Shown: piece after piece, positions 16,019-24,246 of the stretch | Layout of the letters: every line of letters starts with the position of its first letter | Position numbering within the stretch: position 1 is the first letter of the stretch | Assembly (NCBI RefSeq): GCF_016595245.1 | Contig: NZ_JAENHM010000046.1 | Location: 1 to 53,653, forward strand | DNA: 53,653 nt | Reading direction: 5' to 3' | From: Azospirillum endophyticum | GTDB taxonomy: Bacteria; Pseudomonadota; Alphaproteobacteria; Azospirillales; Azospirillaceae | Notes under the pieces: generated by a model | The model's database searches: none | What the model was told of the DNA's origin: nothing | The model's input: the letters and a program-made list of their open reading frames with translations, nothing else | Translations under genes and position numbers: made by a program

Positions 16019-17149
16019 CTAAGCCGACATCCGTTTGACGAACCAGTCGGCGATCAGGCTGTGCTTCTCGTGGGAATGGTTGTAGATGCAGTGGTCGCCA
16101 TCGTCCCAGACGACCGCGGTCTTGTCCGGGGACGAGGCTTTCTCGTAAATCGACAGGGCGTTCGGGACACCGAAGATGGGATCCTGTCCGCCATGGATGA
16201 CGAGCAGCGGGCACCGGATCGCCCGGCAACCGCGATCGATGGCGAGAGCCGTCATCAGAGCGCGCGCCGGCTCATGGTCCCTCTGCCCCATCATCGCGCA
16301 GATGCGGTCGATGAATTTGGGGAAGCGGTCGAGCACCTCGATCGGCTCGGCCGCCCCGCCGTTGACGCAGCAGGCTGCGATGCCGCCATGGATGCTTGCC
16401 GTCCGGGCGGCGAAGTTTCCACCGAGACTGTTGCCCCAGATGCCGACACTGGTCGCGAACGACCGTGAAACCAAGGCGTCGGCAACCCCGGCGAAGGTTT
16501 CCTCCGGAGGGGCGGCCAGATGGTGGTTTCCCAGGATGCGGGTTTCGCCCTGGCCAAGTCCATCGACCAGGAAGGCGCCGATGCCGCGTTCGACAAGGTA
16601 ACGGGCGCCCGAGTGATACTCCTCGCGCCATCCGTCGGCCCCGCCGAAGATCATGACGACCGGACCGGCCGTGGTCCCGGCGGGGCGCATCAGCCAGCCG
16701 CCGACCGTGGCGCCGCCGACCTGCAGGCCGATCTTCTCGGTCACCGGGTCATCGAGCCTGGCGCCTTCGGCAAAGGCGTCCAACGCCCTGCTGTACAAGG
16801 CTTTCTTCTCGGCGTCGTCGAAATACAGGGTCGACTGACCGAACCGGAAACAGGCCGCGGCATGACGGTAGTGATCCCGTGCGCTCCGACCGCTGCCAGC
16901 GGATTCGGCGCGCCGCGCCCGAGTGAGGTTCGCCTCGCCGAGGAAGGTCGTCGCCGTGATCCAGGGAATGCCGGCATCCGCCATGCGATGGAGCGCCACC
17001 GCATCGGCGTAGTCCATCCCGTTCCCGACCAACCGCTGCAGCGGCAGGGCGCGGGTTGCGGCGGCAAGCGCCTTCCGGTCCTCATCGCCGACGGCTTCAG
17101 GCGGCATGGGCGGCGCGCCCATCTCGCGCTGGATATAGCTGATGGTCAT
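16019..17149 (-). CDS. Alpha/beta hydrolase of the C-C bond hydrolase type
   Basis: Protein of 376 aa with an N-terminal helical domain of about 130 residues and a serine-hydrolase core: oxyanion region IFGGADGWREEYH, nucleophile elbow GNSLGG near residue 232, acid in GGQDPIFG and base His in DGDHCIYN. Length and layout resemble 2,6-dihydroxypseudooxynicotine hydrolase and its relatives, which cleave a C-C bond next to a ketone on an aromatic ring. Its start overlaps the stop of the monooxygenase by 4 nt (ATGA). It may act on a meta-cleavage product or on an acyl side chain. Confidence 0.8.
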   Translation of the reverse strand: MTISYIQREMGAPPMPPEAVGDEDRKALAAATRALPLQRLVGNGMDYADAVALHRMADAGIPWITATTFLGEANLTRARRAESAGSGRSARDHYRHAAACFRFGQSTLYFDDAEKKALYSRALDAFAEGARLDDPVTEKIGLQVGGATVGGWLMRPAGTTAGPVVMIFGGADGWREEYHSGARYLVERGIGAFLVDGLGQGETRILGNHHLAAPPEETFAGVADALVSRSFATSVGIWGNSLGGNFAARTASIHGGIAACCVNGGAAEPIEVLDRFPKFIDRICAMMGQRDHEPARALMTALAIDRGCRAIRCPLLVIHGGQDPIFGVPNALSIYEKASSPDKTAVVWDDGDHCIYNHSHEKHSLIADWFVKRMSA

Positions 17150-18639
17150 GCCGCCTGCTCCGCCGTTGACGGACACGGAATCCGCGGGAGCAGCGCCTCG
17201 ATTTCGGCAATGCCGTTGGCGGTGCCCAGGATGTAGCGGTCCGGCCGCAGAACGACCGCCTTCGCTCCAAGGCGCAGCAGATAACCCTCGCCACAATCCT
17301 GCACGACGGCAACGTTGCTCCTGGCAAGAGCGCCGATCGTCGAGACGGGCAATTCCTTCATGAAGGACTGGCTTACCAGAACGGCGAAGCGGTACCCGAC
17401 CAGATCGTCGAAGCGACGGCCATCGGCCGCCCGAACCTGCTCGGACAGGACACCGACGGGACGTTCTCCCACGGTGAGGGCGCTCGGGCCAAGCCGCGGC
17501 TTTTCCGAGATGAGGCGCTCGGGAGCGGTCCCCAGCATCCGGTCGCGCTCCTCGGCCCGTGTGGCATCCGTCGTTTGCAGGATTCCACCGAGACGGATGG
17601 CAAGGTCGATGTAATGCCTGACGTGGGGCGCACGCTCCTGTTCGTAACTGTCCAGCAGGCTGTCGGGTGCCTCCCCCCGAACGACGGAGGACAGCTTCCA
17701 GGCGAGGTTGGAGACGTCGCGAATGCCGGCGCACATGCCCTGACCGAGGAAGGGCGGCGTCTGGTGGGCTGCGTCGCCGGCGAGCAGCAGGCGCCCTTTC
17801 CGCCACCGTTCAGCGACGATGGCATGGAAGGTGTAGACCACCGCCCGCTCGATCCGAGCCTCCGAGGGGCCGATCCACCGCTCCAGAAGGCGCCAGACAT
17901 GCTCGGGCTGCGCGATCTGTGCCGGGTCGTCGCCCGGCATGAGCATGAATTCCCAGCGCCGGCGATTCCCAACCATGCGGATATAGGTCGTCGGCCGCAA
18001 AGGATCGCAATACTGGATGGTGAAGTCTCCGAGATCCTCGCGTTCCGTTTCCAGTTCCAGGTCGACCACCAGCCATTTTTCGTGCGAGCCGAGATCGATC
18101 GATCCCACACCCATGGCCCGGCGGATCGTCGACCGTCCTCCATCGCACCCGACGACGTAGGACGCCTGGAGACTTTCACTGCCGCCGGACGATGACCGGA
18201 CCTCTAGGCGAACCTGATCGCCCTGGTCCTCGGCGGAGACCACCTCCGTGCCGAGGCGAACATCGACCGTTCCGAAGCGTTCGACCCCACGCCGGAGCAC
18301 ATGCTCGACATAGGGTTGATGGAAACGATAGCTGGTGCTCCACGCCTGCATCCCCTCTCCGGCAGGCCGCGGCCAGTCGACGAGAAGCGCCCCACCCGCA
18401 TTGACGAACCGCATCCCGGGATTGACGCGAACCGTGGCGGCGATCTCGTCGCACACTCCGGCGGTCTGCCAGACCCGCATGACCTCATCGTCGAAATGAC
18501 CGGCCCGGGGGAGTGCGAATTGCTCCGGATCACGTTCGATCACACAGATTGATAGGCCGGACGGTCCGAGCAGATTGGCCAAGGTCGCCCCCACCGGGCC
18601 ATACCCCACGATCGCGATGTCGTATGTTTGCGGCATCAA
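17146..18639 (-). CDS. FAD-dependent aromatic monooxygenase (MhpA-like)
   Basis: Protein of 497 aa of the group A flavoprotein hydroxylases. The dinucleotide motif VGYGPVGATLANLLG near residue 11, the GCDGGRS (DG) motif near 167 and LLLAGDAAHQTPPFLGQGMCAG (GD) near 290 are all intact. Relatives hydroxylate phenols such as 3-(3-hydroxyphenyl)propionate with NAD(P)H and oxygen, giving a catechol for the dioxygenase in the same operon. First gene of the operon; two consecutive ATGs at 18639 and 18636 are both possible starts. Confidence 0.88.
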   Translation of the reverse strand: MMPQTYDIAIVGYGPVGATLANLLGPSGLSICVIERDPEQFALPRAGHFDDEVMRVWQTAGVCDEIAATVRVNPGMRFVNAGGALLVDWPRPAGEGMQAWSTSYRFHQPYVEHVLRRGVERFGTVDVRLGTEVVSAEDQGDQVRLEVRSSSGGSESLQASYVVGCDGGRSTIRRAMGVGSIDLGSHEKWLVVDLELETEREDLGDFTIQYCDPLRPTTYIRMVGNRRRWEFMLMPGDDPAQIAQPEHVWRLLERWIGPSEARIERAVVYTFHAIVAERWRKGRLLLAGDAAHQTPPFLGQGMCAGIRDVSNLAWKLSSVVRGEAPDSLLDSYEQERAPHVRHYIDLAIRLGGILQTTDATRAEERDRMLGTAPERLISEKPRLGPSALTVGERPVGVLSEQVRAADGRRFDDLVGYRFAVLVSQSFMKELPVSTIGALARSNVAVVQDCGEGYLLRLGAKAVVLRPDRYILGTANGIAEIEALLPRIPCPSTAEQAA

Positions 18640-18952
18640 GCCTGCCCTCCCCGCAGATCATCGATTAGGAATTTCTCTCTTTATGATACTCAGTCGTGCA
18701 TATCGCAAGTTCAATCGCTTATTGTCTTGCAAAAATATCAGGATATGAGATTGTCAGGAACAGGTTGGGTGCGGAGGGCCTTCGGCGGAATGCCGGGAAA
18801 TCCAAGACAAGAGGGAAAGGCCCACGTCACACGCTGCCGGCCTGCCGAGCGGACCGCGGCGTCCATATGGCCCTTGAATCCCCCGCAGCCGCCTTCCACC
18901 CCCTTTCCTGCAATACGGAAGGGATGAAATGATGCCCAATAGGGAGGAAGAG
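18640..18952. promoter_or_regulatory. Divergent promoter region, catabolic operon and MFS gene
   Basis: A 313-nt gap between divergent starts. The left half (18660-18755) is AT-rich, with the words ATATC and GATAT close together near 18736-18745, and likely holds the operon promoter and a regulator site. The right half is GC-rich and ends in AGGGAGGAAGAG, the ribosome site of the MFS gene. I could not define an IclR or LysR box with confidence. Confidence 0.45.
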
Positions 18953-20260
18953 ATGTCCGACTTCGAAGCGCCAACCGTCGTGGAGCGGAAAGTAGCCCGG
19001 CGCCTGCTCTGGATCCTGATGCCAGGAATGTTGTTCGCCTTCATGGACCGCATCAACATCAGCTTTGCCGCACCGACCATGAATCCCGCCCTCGGGATCG
19101 ACGCCGCCACGTTCGGACTGGGGGCAGGCATCTTTTTCCTCGGCTATATGCTGTTCGAGGTGCCGAGCAACATGGTTCTGGCGCGCGTCGGCGCCCGATA
19201 CTGGATCTCACGCATCATGATCAGCTGGGGCCTGGTGGCGGCCTTGATGGCCTTTGCGACCGGGACGACCTCCTTCCTGAGCCTCCGCTTCCTGCTGGGC
19301 GTCGCCGAGGCGGGATTCATTCCCGGCGTGATGCTGTACGCCAGCTACTGGGTATCCGCCAAACGGCTCGGTTCCTTCAATTCTTGGCTTCTCCTCATGG
19401 TTCCGGTCGCCGGTTTCACCACGGCGCTCATATCGGGGGCCATCTTGAAGCTGGACGGTGTGCTGGGTTTCGCCGGCTGGCAATGGATCTTCATCCTTGA
19501 GGGTCTGCCTCCCGTAATCCTGGGCTTCATCGCCCTGGGGTGCCTGGACGACCGCCCGGCCGATGCCCGGTGGCTGACCGAGTCCGAAAAGGGGCGCATC
19601 GAGGCACTGACGGCGAGCCGAAAGGAGGCCTCGCATGTTCCGGTCAAGGCCGCGCTGAGCTTGGCCGTGAAGAATCCGTTGGTCTGGGCGCTTGCCCTGG
19701 CCTATTTCCTGATGAACTTCGCCTTGGGCGCCCAGCCCTGGTTCCCGCTGCTGCTGGGACAGCTCAAGCTGTCCTCGACGGAGATCGCCTTTGCCGTCGC
19801 CATTCCCAATCTGCTGGCTGCGGTCGCAATGGTGTTCTGGGGCAAGCGGTCGGACCGCAGAGGTGAGCGCCTGAACCACCTTCTTATCGCCGCCACGGTC
19901 TCGGCCCTCGGCTGGGTACTTTGCGGATACGGCTCCGCGTCGGCCGGCGTGATGCTGGCCGGGATCGCATTGGCGCTGGTCGGCCTCTTCGCTTCCCTGG
20001 TGGTGTTCTGGACCATTCCGATCAATGTCATGACGGTCGAGGCGCGGCCGGCCGGGATCGGGCTCGTCACCTGCGTCGGTCTTCTCGGCAGCTTCCTGAG
20101 CCCGACCATCACGGGCTATCTGAAGGATCTGTCCGGCAACTTTACCGCGGGCATGTACCTGGCGGCGGCCGGCATCCTCCTCTCCGCCATTCTGGTCAGG
20201 ATCTCCGTCGCCAAGCCCCTGCTCGTGGTTCAGAAACCTGCCGCCGACGTGACCGCTTGA
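18953..20260 (+). CDS. MFS transporter, anion:cation symporter family
   Basis: Protein of 435 aa with 12 membrane segments. The N-terminal ILMPGMLFAFMDRINISFA, the loop GYMLFEVPSNMVLARVGAR and the helix SLRFLLGVAEAGFIPGVMLY are signatures of the ACS family, which imports organic acids (4-hydroxyphenylacetate, phthalate, galactonate). It is divergent from the ring-cleavage operon and most likely takes up that pathway's aromatic acid. The start at 18953 follows GGGAGGAAGAG; the in-frame ATG at 18929 lacks one. Confidence 0.9.
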   Translation: MSDFEAPTVVERKVARRLLWILMPGMLFAFMDRINISFAAPTMNPALGIDAATFGLGAGIFFLGYMLFEVPSNMVLARVGARYWISRIMISWGLVAALMAFATGTTSFLSLRFLLGVAEAGFIPGVMLYASYWVSAKRLGSFNSWLLLMVPVAGFTTALISGAILKLDGVLGFAGWQWIFILEGLPPVILGFIALGCLDDRPADARWLTESEKGRIEALTASRKEASHVPVKAALSLAVKNPLVWALALAYFLMNFALGAQPWFPLLLGQLKLSSTEIAFAVAIPNLLAAVAMVFWGKRSDRRGERLNHLLIAATVSALGWVLCGYGSASAGVMLAGIALALVGLFASLVVFWTIPINVMTVEARPAGIGLVTCVGLLGSFLSPTITGYLKDLSGNFTAGMYLAAAGILLSAILVRISVAKPLLVVQKPAADVTA

Positions 20261-20305
20261 GCGTGACGTCAGCGCGAGTGAAGATCATGTTCCTTAAGGA
20301 AACCA

Positions 20306-20674
20306 GTCATCCCCGCGAAGGAGCCTGTGAAGAAATCGGTGACTTGCTGAGAGAAGCCCCAAGTTCGAACCACGTGGCGTTGGATCGCATCGTGCGCGTT
20401 CCTCGGCCGTCATTCCCGCGGAGGCGGGAATCCAGCCTTTACAAGCGCTTGTATTGGAAATCCTGGTTCCCCGCCTCCGCGGGGATGACAAGTGGGAGAT
20501 GTGCACGCCTGCCAGATCAGGGCTTTCTCATATAAATTCGATTTCTTCACAGGCTCCTTCGCGGGAATGACGGCCGAGGAACGCGCACGATGCGATCCAA
20601 CGCCACGTGGTTCGAACTTGGGGCTTCTCTCAGCGAGTCACCGATTTCTTCACAGACTCCTTCACGGGGACGAC
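20306..20674. repeat. Composite inverted repeat with 114-bp arms (MITE/REP-like)
   Basis: The arm 20306-20419 is matched by the reverse complement of 20561-20674 with only a handful of mismatches. Both outer and inner arm ends carry GTCATCCCCGCG- or GTCATTCCCGC-type words. The centre holds a second smaller inverted pair, GTCATTCCCGCGGAGGCGGG (from 20409) against its mirror ending GGGGATGAC at 20489. No transposase is inside. This looks like a non-autonomous mobile or REP-type element in the gap between convergent genes. Confidence 0.8.
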
Positions 20675-20710
20675 GGACCGAAAAAGAACCGGGCCATGAT
20701 GGACGGGCCC

Positions 20711-21118
20711 TTAGCCGTCCGTCCCCCGCTGCTGGCCCAGCGCCATCGCGAACACGCCATTTCCGACGCTCCAGTCCGAATAGTCATTTTCGTGCATGAA
20801 AATGAACACGTCCTTGGGCGACACCGCCGCCGCGGCTTCCAGGTTTCGGGCAATGGCGGCATAGAGCGCGCGCTTCATGGCATCGCTCCGGCCCCTGCGC
20901 ATTGTGATTTCCACGACGATCAGCTTGTCAGAGCGCGCGATGCCGTTGAAGCTCCGGTCATAGAAGAACTCGCCGTCTCCATAGTCGGAAACCAGATTGA
21001 ACAGCTCATCCTTCGGCATTCCGATGGCTTCGACCAGGGCGTCATGAATCCCCTGTACGATCCGCAGCTTTTGCGAGTGTTCCGTCCCTTTGGGAAGGGC
21101 TGTCCTGACAAACGGCAT
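20711..21118 (-). CDS. Tautomerase superfamily protein
   Basis: Protein of 135 aa. The first residue after Met is Pro (MPFVRTALPKG), the catalytic N-terminal proline of the superfamily, which fixes the start at 21118 rather than 12 nt upstream. Two beta-alpha-beta units are visible (KLRIVQGIHDALVEAIGMPKDE and SDKLIVVEITMRRGRSDAMKRALYAAIARNLE), the size of malonate-semialdehyde-decarboxylase or cis-CaaD-like members. It may convert a dienol or oxo acid formed by the neighbouring ring-cleavage pathway. Convergent with the MFS gene and divergent from a LysR gene. Confidence 0.82.
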   Translation of the reverse strand: MPFVRTALPKGTEHSQKLRIVQGIHDALVEAIGMPKDELFNLVSDYGDGEFFYDRSFNGIARSDKLIVVEITMRRGRSDAMKRALYAAIARNLEAAAAVSPKDVFIFMHENDYSDWSVGNGVFAMALGQQRGTDG

Positions 21119-21213
21119 GATTGACCCCATCGTTTCGATGACGCTTGATCTAACATTCCCGGCCTGCCTTACATATTGACGGATCAGCCGTTTTTATGTG
21201 AGCCAAGATCACG

Positions 21214-22089
21214 ATGAGAAGCCGCAAGACCCTGCCGATCGCCGCGCTCAGGGCCTTCGAGGCCGCCGCACGGCACGGCCAGCTGTCGTCAGCCGCCGAA
21301 GAACTCGGGGTGACCCATGGAGCGGTCAGCCGCCATGTCAGCCATCTTGAGGCCTTCGTCGGCACGGAGCTGTTCGAAGGGGCGCGAAACCGTCCGAAGC
21401 TCACCGCGGAGGGACAGGTGTTCGGCTTCGCCCTGACCGCGGCCTTCGATCAGATCGAGGACGCGCTTCGCATCATAGGGCGCGGCGACCATGCCGTTCT
21501 GGACGTCGCCTGCCTCAGCACCTTCGCCATGCGCTGGCTGATTCCACGCCTCCACGGCTTTACCGCCAAGCACCCCCGCTACGACGTGCGCCTCGCAACC
21601 GATGACCGGCACCCGCGCAGCCACATCGACGTGCAGATCATGGTTCTGCCTCGGGAAGCCGGTCTTCCGGAAAACAGTTCGCTGCTCTTCCGCGAAAAGC
21701 TGGGGTTGGTCGTGGCACCGTCCCTCGCAGCCGAAGACCATCCCGATATTCTCGCGCTGCCCCGGCTGGAGACACGGACACGGCCCGATGCCTGGCGCGA
21801 ATGGGCACGCCTGACAGGGACCGGGGGACATGGCGACAGTGGGACGACGCGGATTTTCGACCATTACCACATGACCATCGAGGCCGCGCTGAACAGTCTC
21901 GGCATCGCCATCGCTCCCTGGCATCTGGTCGCCGACGACGTGGCCTGCGGTCGACTGCGCGCGCCCTTCGGGTTCGTGGACAGCGACTATGTCTATGCCG
22001 TGCAGGTGTTTCGGCCAGGAAGGCCGAAGACGGAGCATTTCGTAAAATGGCTCAAAGTGGCGGCCGATCAGGACAGCCGCAGGCCCTAG
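21214..22089 (+). CDS. LysR-family regulator (GcvA-like)
   Basis: Protein of 291 aa. The N-terminal LPIAALRAFEAAARHGQLSSAAEELGVTHGAVSRHVSHLEAFVGTELF is a LysR helix-turn-helix of the GcvA subgroup. The co-inducer domain contains the MRWLIPRLHGFTAKHPRYDVRLAT stretch common to that subgroup. It is divergent from the tautomerase gene with 95 nt between starts, the usual position for a LysR regulator and its target. Confidence 0.88.
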   Translation: MRSRKTLPIAALRAFEAAARHGQLSSAAEELGVTHGAVSRHVSHLEAFVGTELFEGARNRPKLTAEGQVFGFALTAAFDQIEDALRIIGRGDHAVLDVACLSTFAMRWLIPRLHGFTAKHPRYDVRLATDDRHPRSHIDVQIMVLPREAGLPENSSLLFREKLGLVVAPSLAAEDHPDILALPRLETRTRPDAWREWARLTGTGGHGDSGTTRIFDHYHMTIEAALNSLGIAIAPWHLVADDVACGRLRAPFGFVDSDYVYAVQVFRPGRPKTEHFVKWLKVAADQDSRRP

Positions 22090-22119
22090 GAGCGCGGTTC
22101 GACCGCGTGCACGGCCCCG

Positions 22120-22138
22120 ATCCTTACGTCTCGGGGGA
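22120..22138 (+). repeat. Iteron copy at the 3' end of the rep gene
   Basis: ATCCTTACGTCTCGGGGGA. The TTA in it is the complement of the rep stop codon, so the site overlaps the end of the initiator gene. Confidence 0.6.
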
Positions 22139-23527
22139 GGCTGCCTTCGCCGCCTTCGCCTTGCGGGCCGGCACCTCGAAGGCCACGTCCTCGATCATCC
22201 CGGCGGTGAGCGAGGACAGGGCCGATTTCAGGCTCGGCCAGTGGTTCATGCGGGCGGTGTCGGCGACGGCGGCGTTCCTGGCCTTCAGCACGAGGCGGCG
22301 GCCGCCCTGCGGGGCTTCCTCCACCCGGTCCGGCTCCAGCTCGGCCAGCAGAGGGGCGGGGACCTTGCCCTTCAAGGCGTGCAGGACGGCGGCCCACAGA
22401 GCCGTCACGTCGTCGGCGTCGGGCAGCGGGCCAAGGTCGGCAAGGCCGGCTTCCACCGGATCGGCGGGGGCGACGGTGTCGACCTTGCCGATGCGCCGGG
22501 CGCGGCGGCCGGCGCTGTGGCGCTCGCGCTCCAGGAAGGTCTCGGCCGCCTCCTCCTCGTCCTTGGCGAGGAAATCGAGGGTCACCGCCTCGATCTTGCG
22601 GCCTTTCCGCTTCATCTTGTCTTCCGGCATGCTGACGCGGAAGGGAGCCAGCTGGTTCACCTCGGCCATGGCGCGGTCGATGGTGCGGGTGCGCAGGATG
22701 CCGAAATCCTTGTAGGCGCCCTCCGGCACGTTCATCAGCTTGCGCAGCGTGTCGATGTCCAACTCCAGCGACGGATAGTCCATCTGGTAGCGCTGCATGC
22801 CGATCTCGTAGAGCTTCAGCGCGTAGGTGCTGGTGACCTTGACCATCGCCGGGCCGGACAGCTTGGCCCACAACTGCGACGACCGCTGGATTTCCAGGAA
22901 AGCGTCGGTGAACTGGAAATGGATGTCGGCGGCGTCGCTGTCCTCCTCCTCCTCCGGCCGGACATAGCTGGAGAGGATGCGCAGTTCGGCGCGCGACCGG
23001 CGGCCGCGGAACGGGCCGATGACCACCAGGCTGGAATCGAAGATTTCCTTCAGGGCGTCGAAGATGCGCTCGTTGCCCTTGTGGTTGCCGCGCACCACGC
23101 GTTTGGGCATCCGGTAGAGCTTGTTGGCGAAATTCTGGCTGCCGGCCAGATGGATCATGAAGTTCAGCATCTTCTGCGCCGGCAGCGACAGGCGGGTGCC
23201 GTTGGCCGGATAGCTGTAGACCGCCTCCGCCGCCTTGATCAGATGCTTGTAGCCGTCGCGCTCGAAGGTGGCGCTGGCGACGCGGGCGGTCAGGCCGGCG
23301 ACCGGGGCCGCGGCATCCGGACTGACCGCCGGAAGCGTGGCCACGGCGCTGTCGCCGTCGATCACCGCGCCGCCGGCCAGATCCTCCGGCCCCAGCACGA
23401 CCAGACCGGATCCGGCCTTCGCCGATTCAGCCGTCATCGCCGGCCTCATGGGCGCAGCCGCGTCCGACGGGACGGACTCCTCCGCCACCGCGCCGCGCGC
23501 CTTCCTGCGCCCCGTCCCCGCCATCAC
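22124..23527 (-). CDS. Rep_3-type plasmid replication initiator
   Basis: Protein of 467 aa. The core at about residues 90-300 reads as two winged-helix domains of the Rep_3 initiators: SLPAQKMLNFMIHLAGSQ, then FTDAFLEIQRSSQLWAKLS, STYALKLYEIGMQRYQ, ELDIDTLRKLMNVPEGAYKDFGILRTRTIDRAMAEVN. The N-terminal 80 residues and the C-terminal third (Lys/Ala-rich end) are extensions. Members bind iterons as monomers to start replication and an inverted operator as dimers to repress their own gene; both kinds of site lie directly upstream here. No parAB genes are in the window. MM at the start leaves a 3-nt ambiguity. Confidence 0.85.
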   Translation of the reverse strand: MMAGTGRRKARGAVAEESVPSDAAAPMRPAMTAESAKAGSGLVVLGPEDLAGGAVIDGDSAVATLPAVSPDAAAPVAGLTARVASATFERDGYKHLIKAAEAVYSYPANGTRLSLPAQKMLNFMIHLAGSQNFANKLYRMPKRVVRGNHKGNERIFDALKEIFDSSLVVIGPFRGRRSRAELRILSSYVRPEEEEDSDAADIHFQFTDAFLEIQRSSQLWAKLSGPAMVKVTSTYALKLYEIGMQRYQMDYPSLELDIDTLRKLMNVPEGAYKDFGILRTRTIDRAMAEVNQLAPFRVSMPEDKMKRKGRKIEAVTLDFLAKDEEEAAETFLERERHSAGRRARRIGKVDTVAPADPVEAGLADLGPLPDADDVTALWAAVLHALKGKVPAPLLAELEPDRVEEAPQGGRRLVLKARNAAVADTARMNHWPSLKSALSSLTAGMIEDVAFEVPARKAKAAKAASPET

Positions 23528-23560
23528 CGTCCTCCGCCGAAATCGAGGGAGGCTAAATCA

Positions 23561-23586
23561 ATCCTTACCAGAAAAACAAGTAAGGA
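23561..23586 (-). promoter_or_regulatory. Inverted half-iteron operator on the rep promoter
   Basis: ATCCTTAC (23561-23568) and GTAAGGA (23580-23586) form an inverted pair 11 nt apart, 34 nt upstream of the rep start. The words are exactly the conserved half of the iterons. On the minus strand a plausible -35 (TTGTTT) and -10 (TTAGCC) overlap it. This is the arrangement by which dimers of F RepE or R6K Pi repress their own gene. Confidence 0.65.
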
Positions 23587-23601
23587 AAGGGTCGCGCCAC
23601 A

Positions 23602-23891
23602 GAATCCTTTTCATCCTTACATCCTGGGGGCGGAACCCTTACGCCCCGGGGGGTGTGCGACTCGCCCCCGCCCGGTAAGGCTGTTTCCCCCATGCTGTAA
23701 GGAAGATTCGATGCGACTCGCGGACTCTCCTGGGGATTCGCGCCGACGAATCCTCTTAAAAGGGAAAGGGAGTCGCAAGCGACCGCTAAGTGCCGGATCT
23801 GGCAAGGCTTCCTAAGTGCGAATCTCGCCCGGAGAGGCGGCCCGACATCCTTGCGGATCCAGATTCGGGCTGAATCGGCTCGACTCGATTC
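23602..23891. promoter_or_regulatory. Cluster of GANTC (CcrM) methylation sites
   Basis: GANTC occurs at 23602, 23659, 23705, 23715, 23723, 23735, 23748, 23770, 23820, 23862, 23872, 23882 and 23887: thirteen sites in 290 bp, with three more at 24034, 24064 and 24083. Most fall in the spacer between the two iteron blocks. Two copies of CTAAGTGC (23786 and 23812) also lie there. CcrM methylates GANTC in alphaproteobacteria in a cell-cycle-dependent way. Confidence 0.75.
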
Positions 23892-24200
23892 TCGAAAGCC
23901 CCATCCAGAGATGCGCGCCATCCTTACTCCCTGGGGGCGCTCGGCCATTTTTGCCGTTCGGAGCTCCATGAGCAAGCGCCATCCTTACGGCTTGGGGGCA
24001 CTTACAGCCGGCTCCTGGCCCCCAGGAGGTAAGGATTCGGGTGTTCGACGGATCACCTCGGTCGATTCTCGGGTCACGTGGGGAGTCACAAGGGCTTACA
24101 GGCCCCCAGGATGTAAGGAAGCCCGCCCCCGAGCCGTAAGGATCGGAAAGCGGGCTTGTCGGCTGCGACCGGCCGGGATCTGGCCCCCAAGAAGTAAGGA
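23613..24200. other. Replication origin with about ten iterons
   Basis: Copies of the 19-bp unit ATCCTTACNNCCTGGGGGC or close variants lie at 23613-23631, 23636-23653, 23920-23938 and 23981-23999 (forward), and at 23664-23680, 23687-23703, 24018-24036, 24102-24119, 24125-24143 and 24183-24200 (reverse). They fall in two blocks that each switch orientation from forward to reverse. An AT-rich tract at 24215-24250 next to the last copy could be the unwinding region, though it runs into the end of the tauE gene. No DnaA box was recognised. Confidence 0.8.
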
Positions 24201-24246
24201 AAGAGAAGAGGAAACAGCTAATAGATTGTTTTCAAATGTTTTCTTT

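Noticed and set aside
23565..23975. Short open frames through the iteron region
   Set aside because: They consist of translated iteron repeats, have no ribosome sites, and no protein-like composition.
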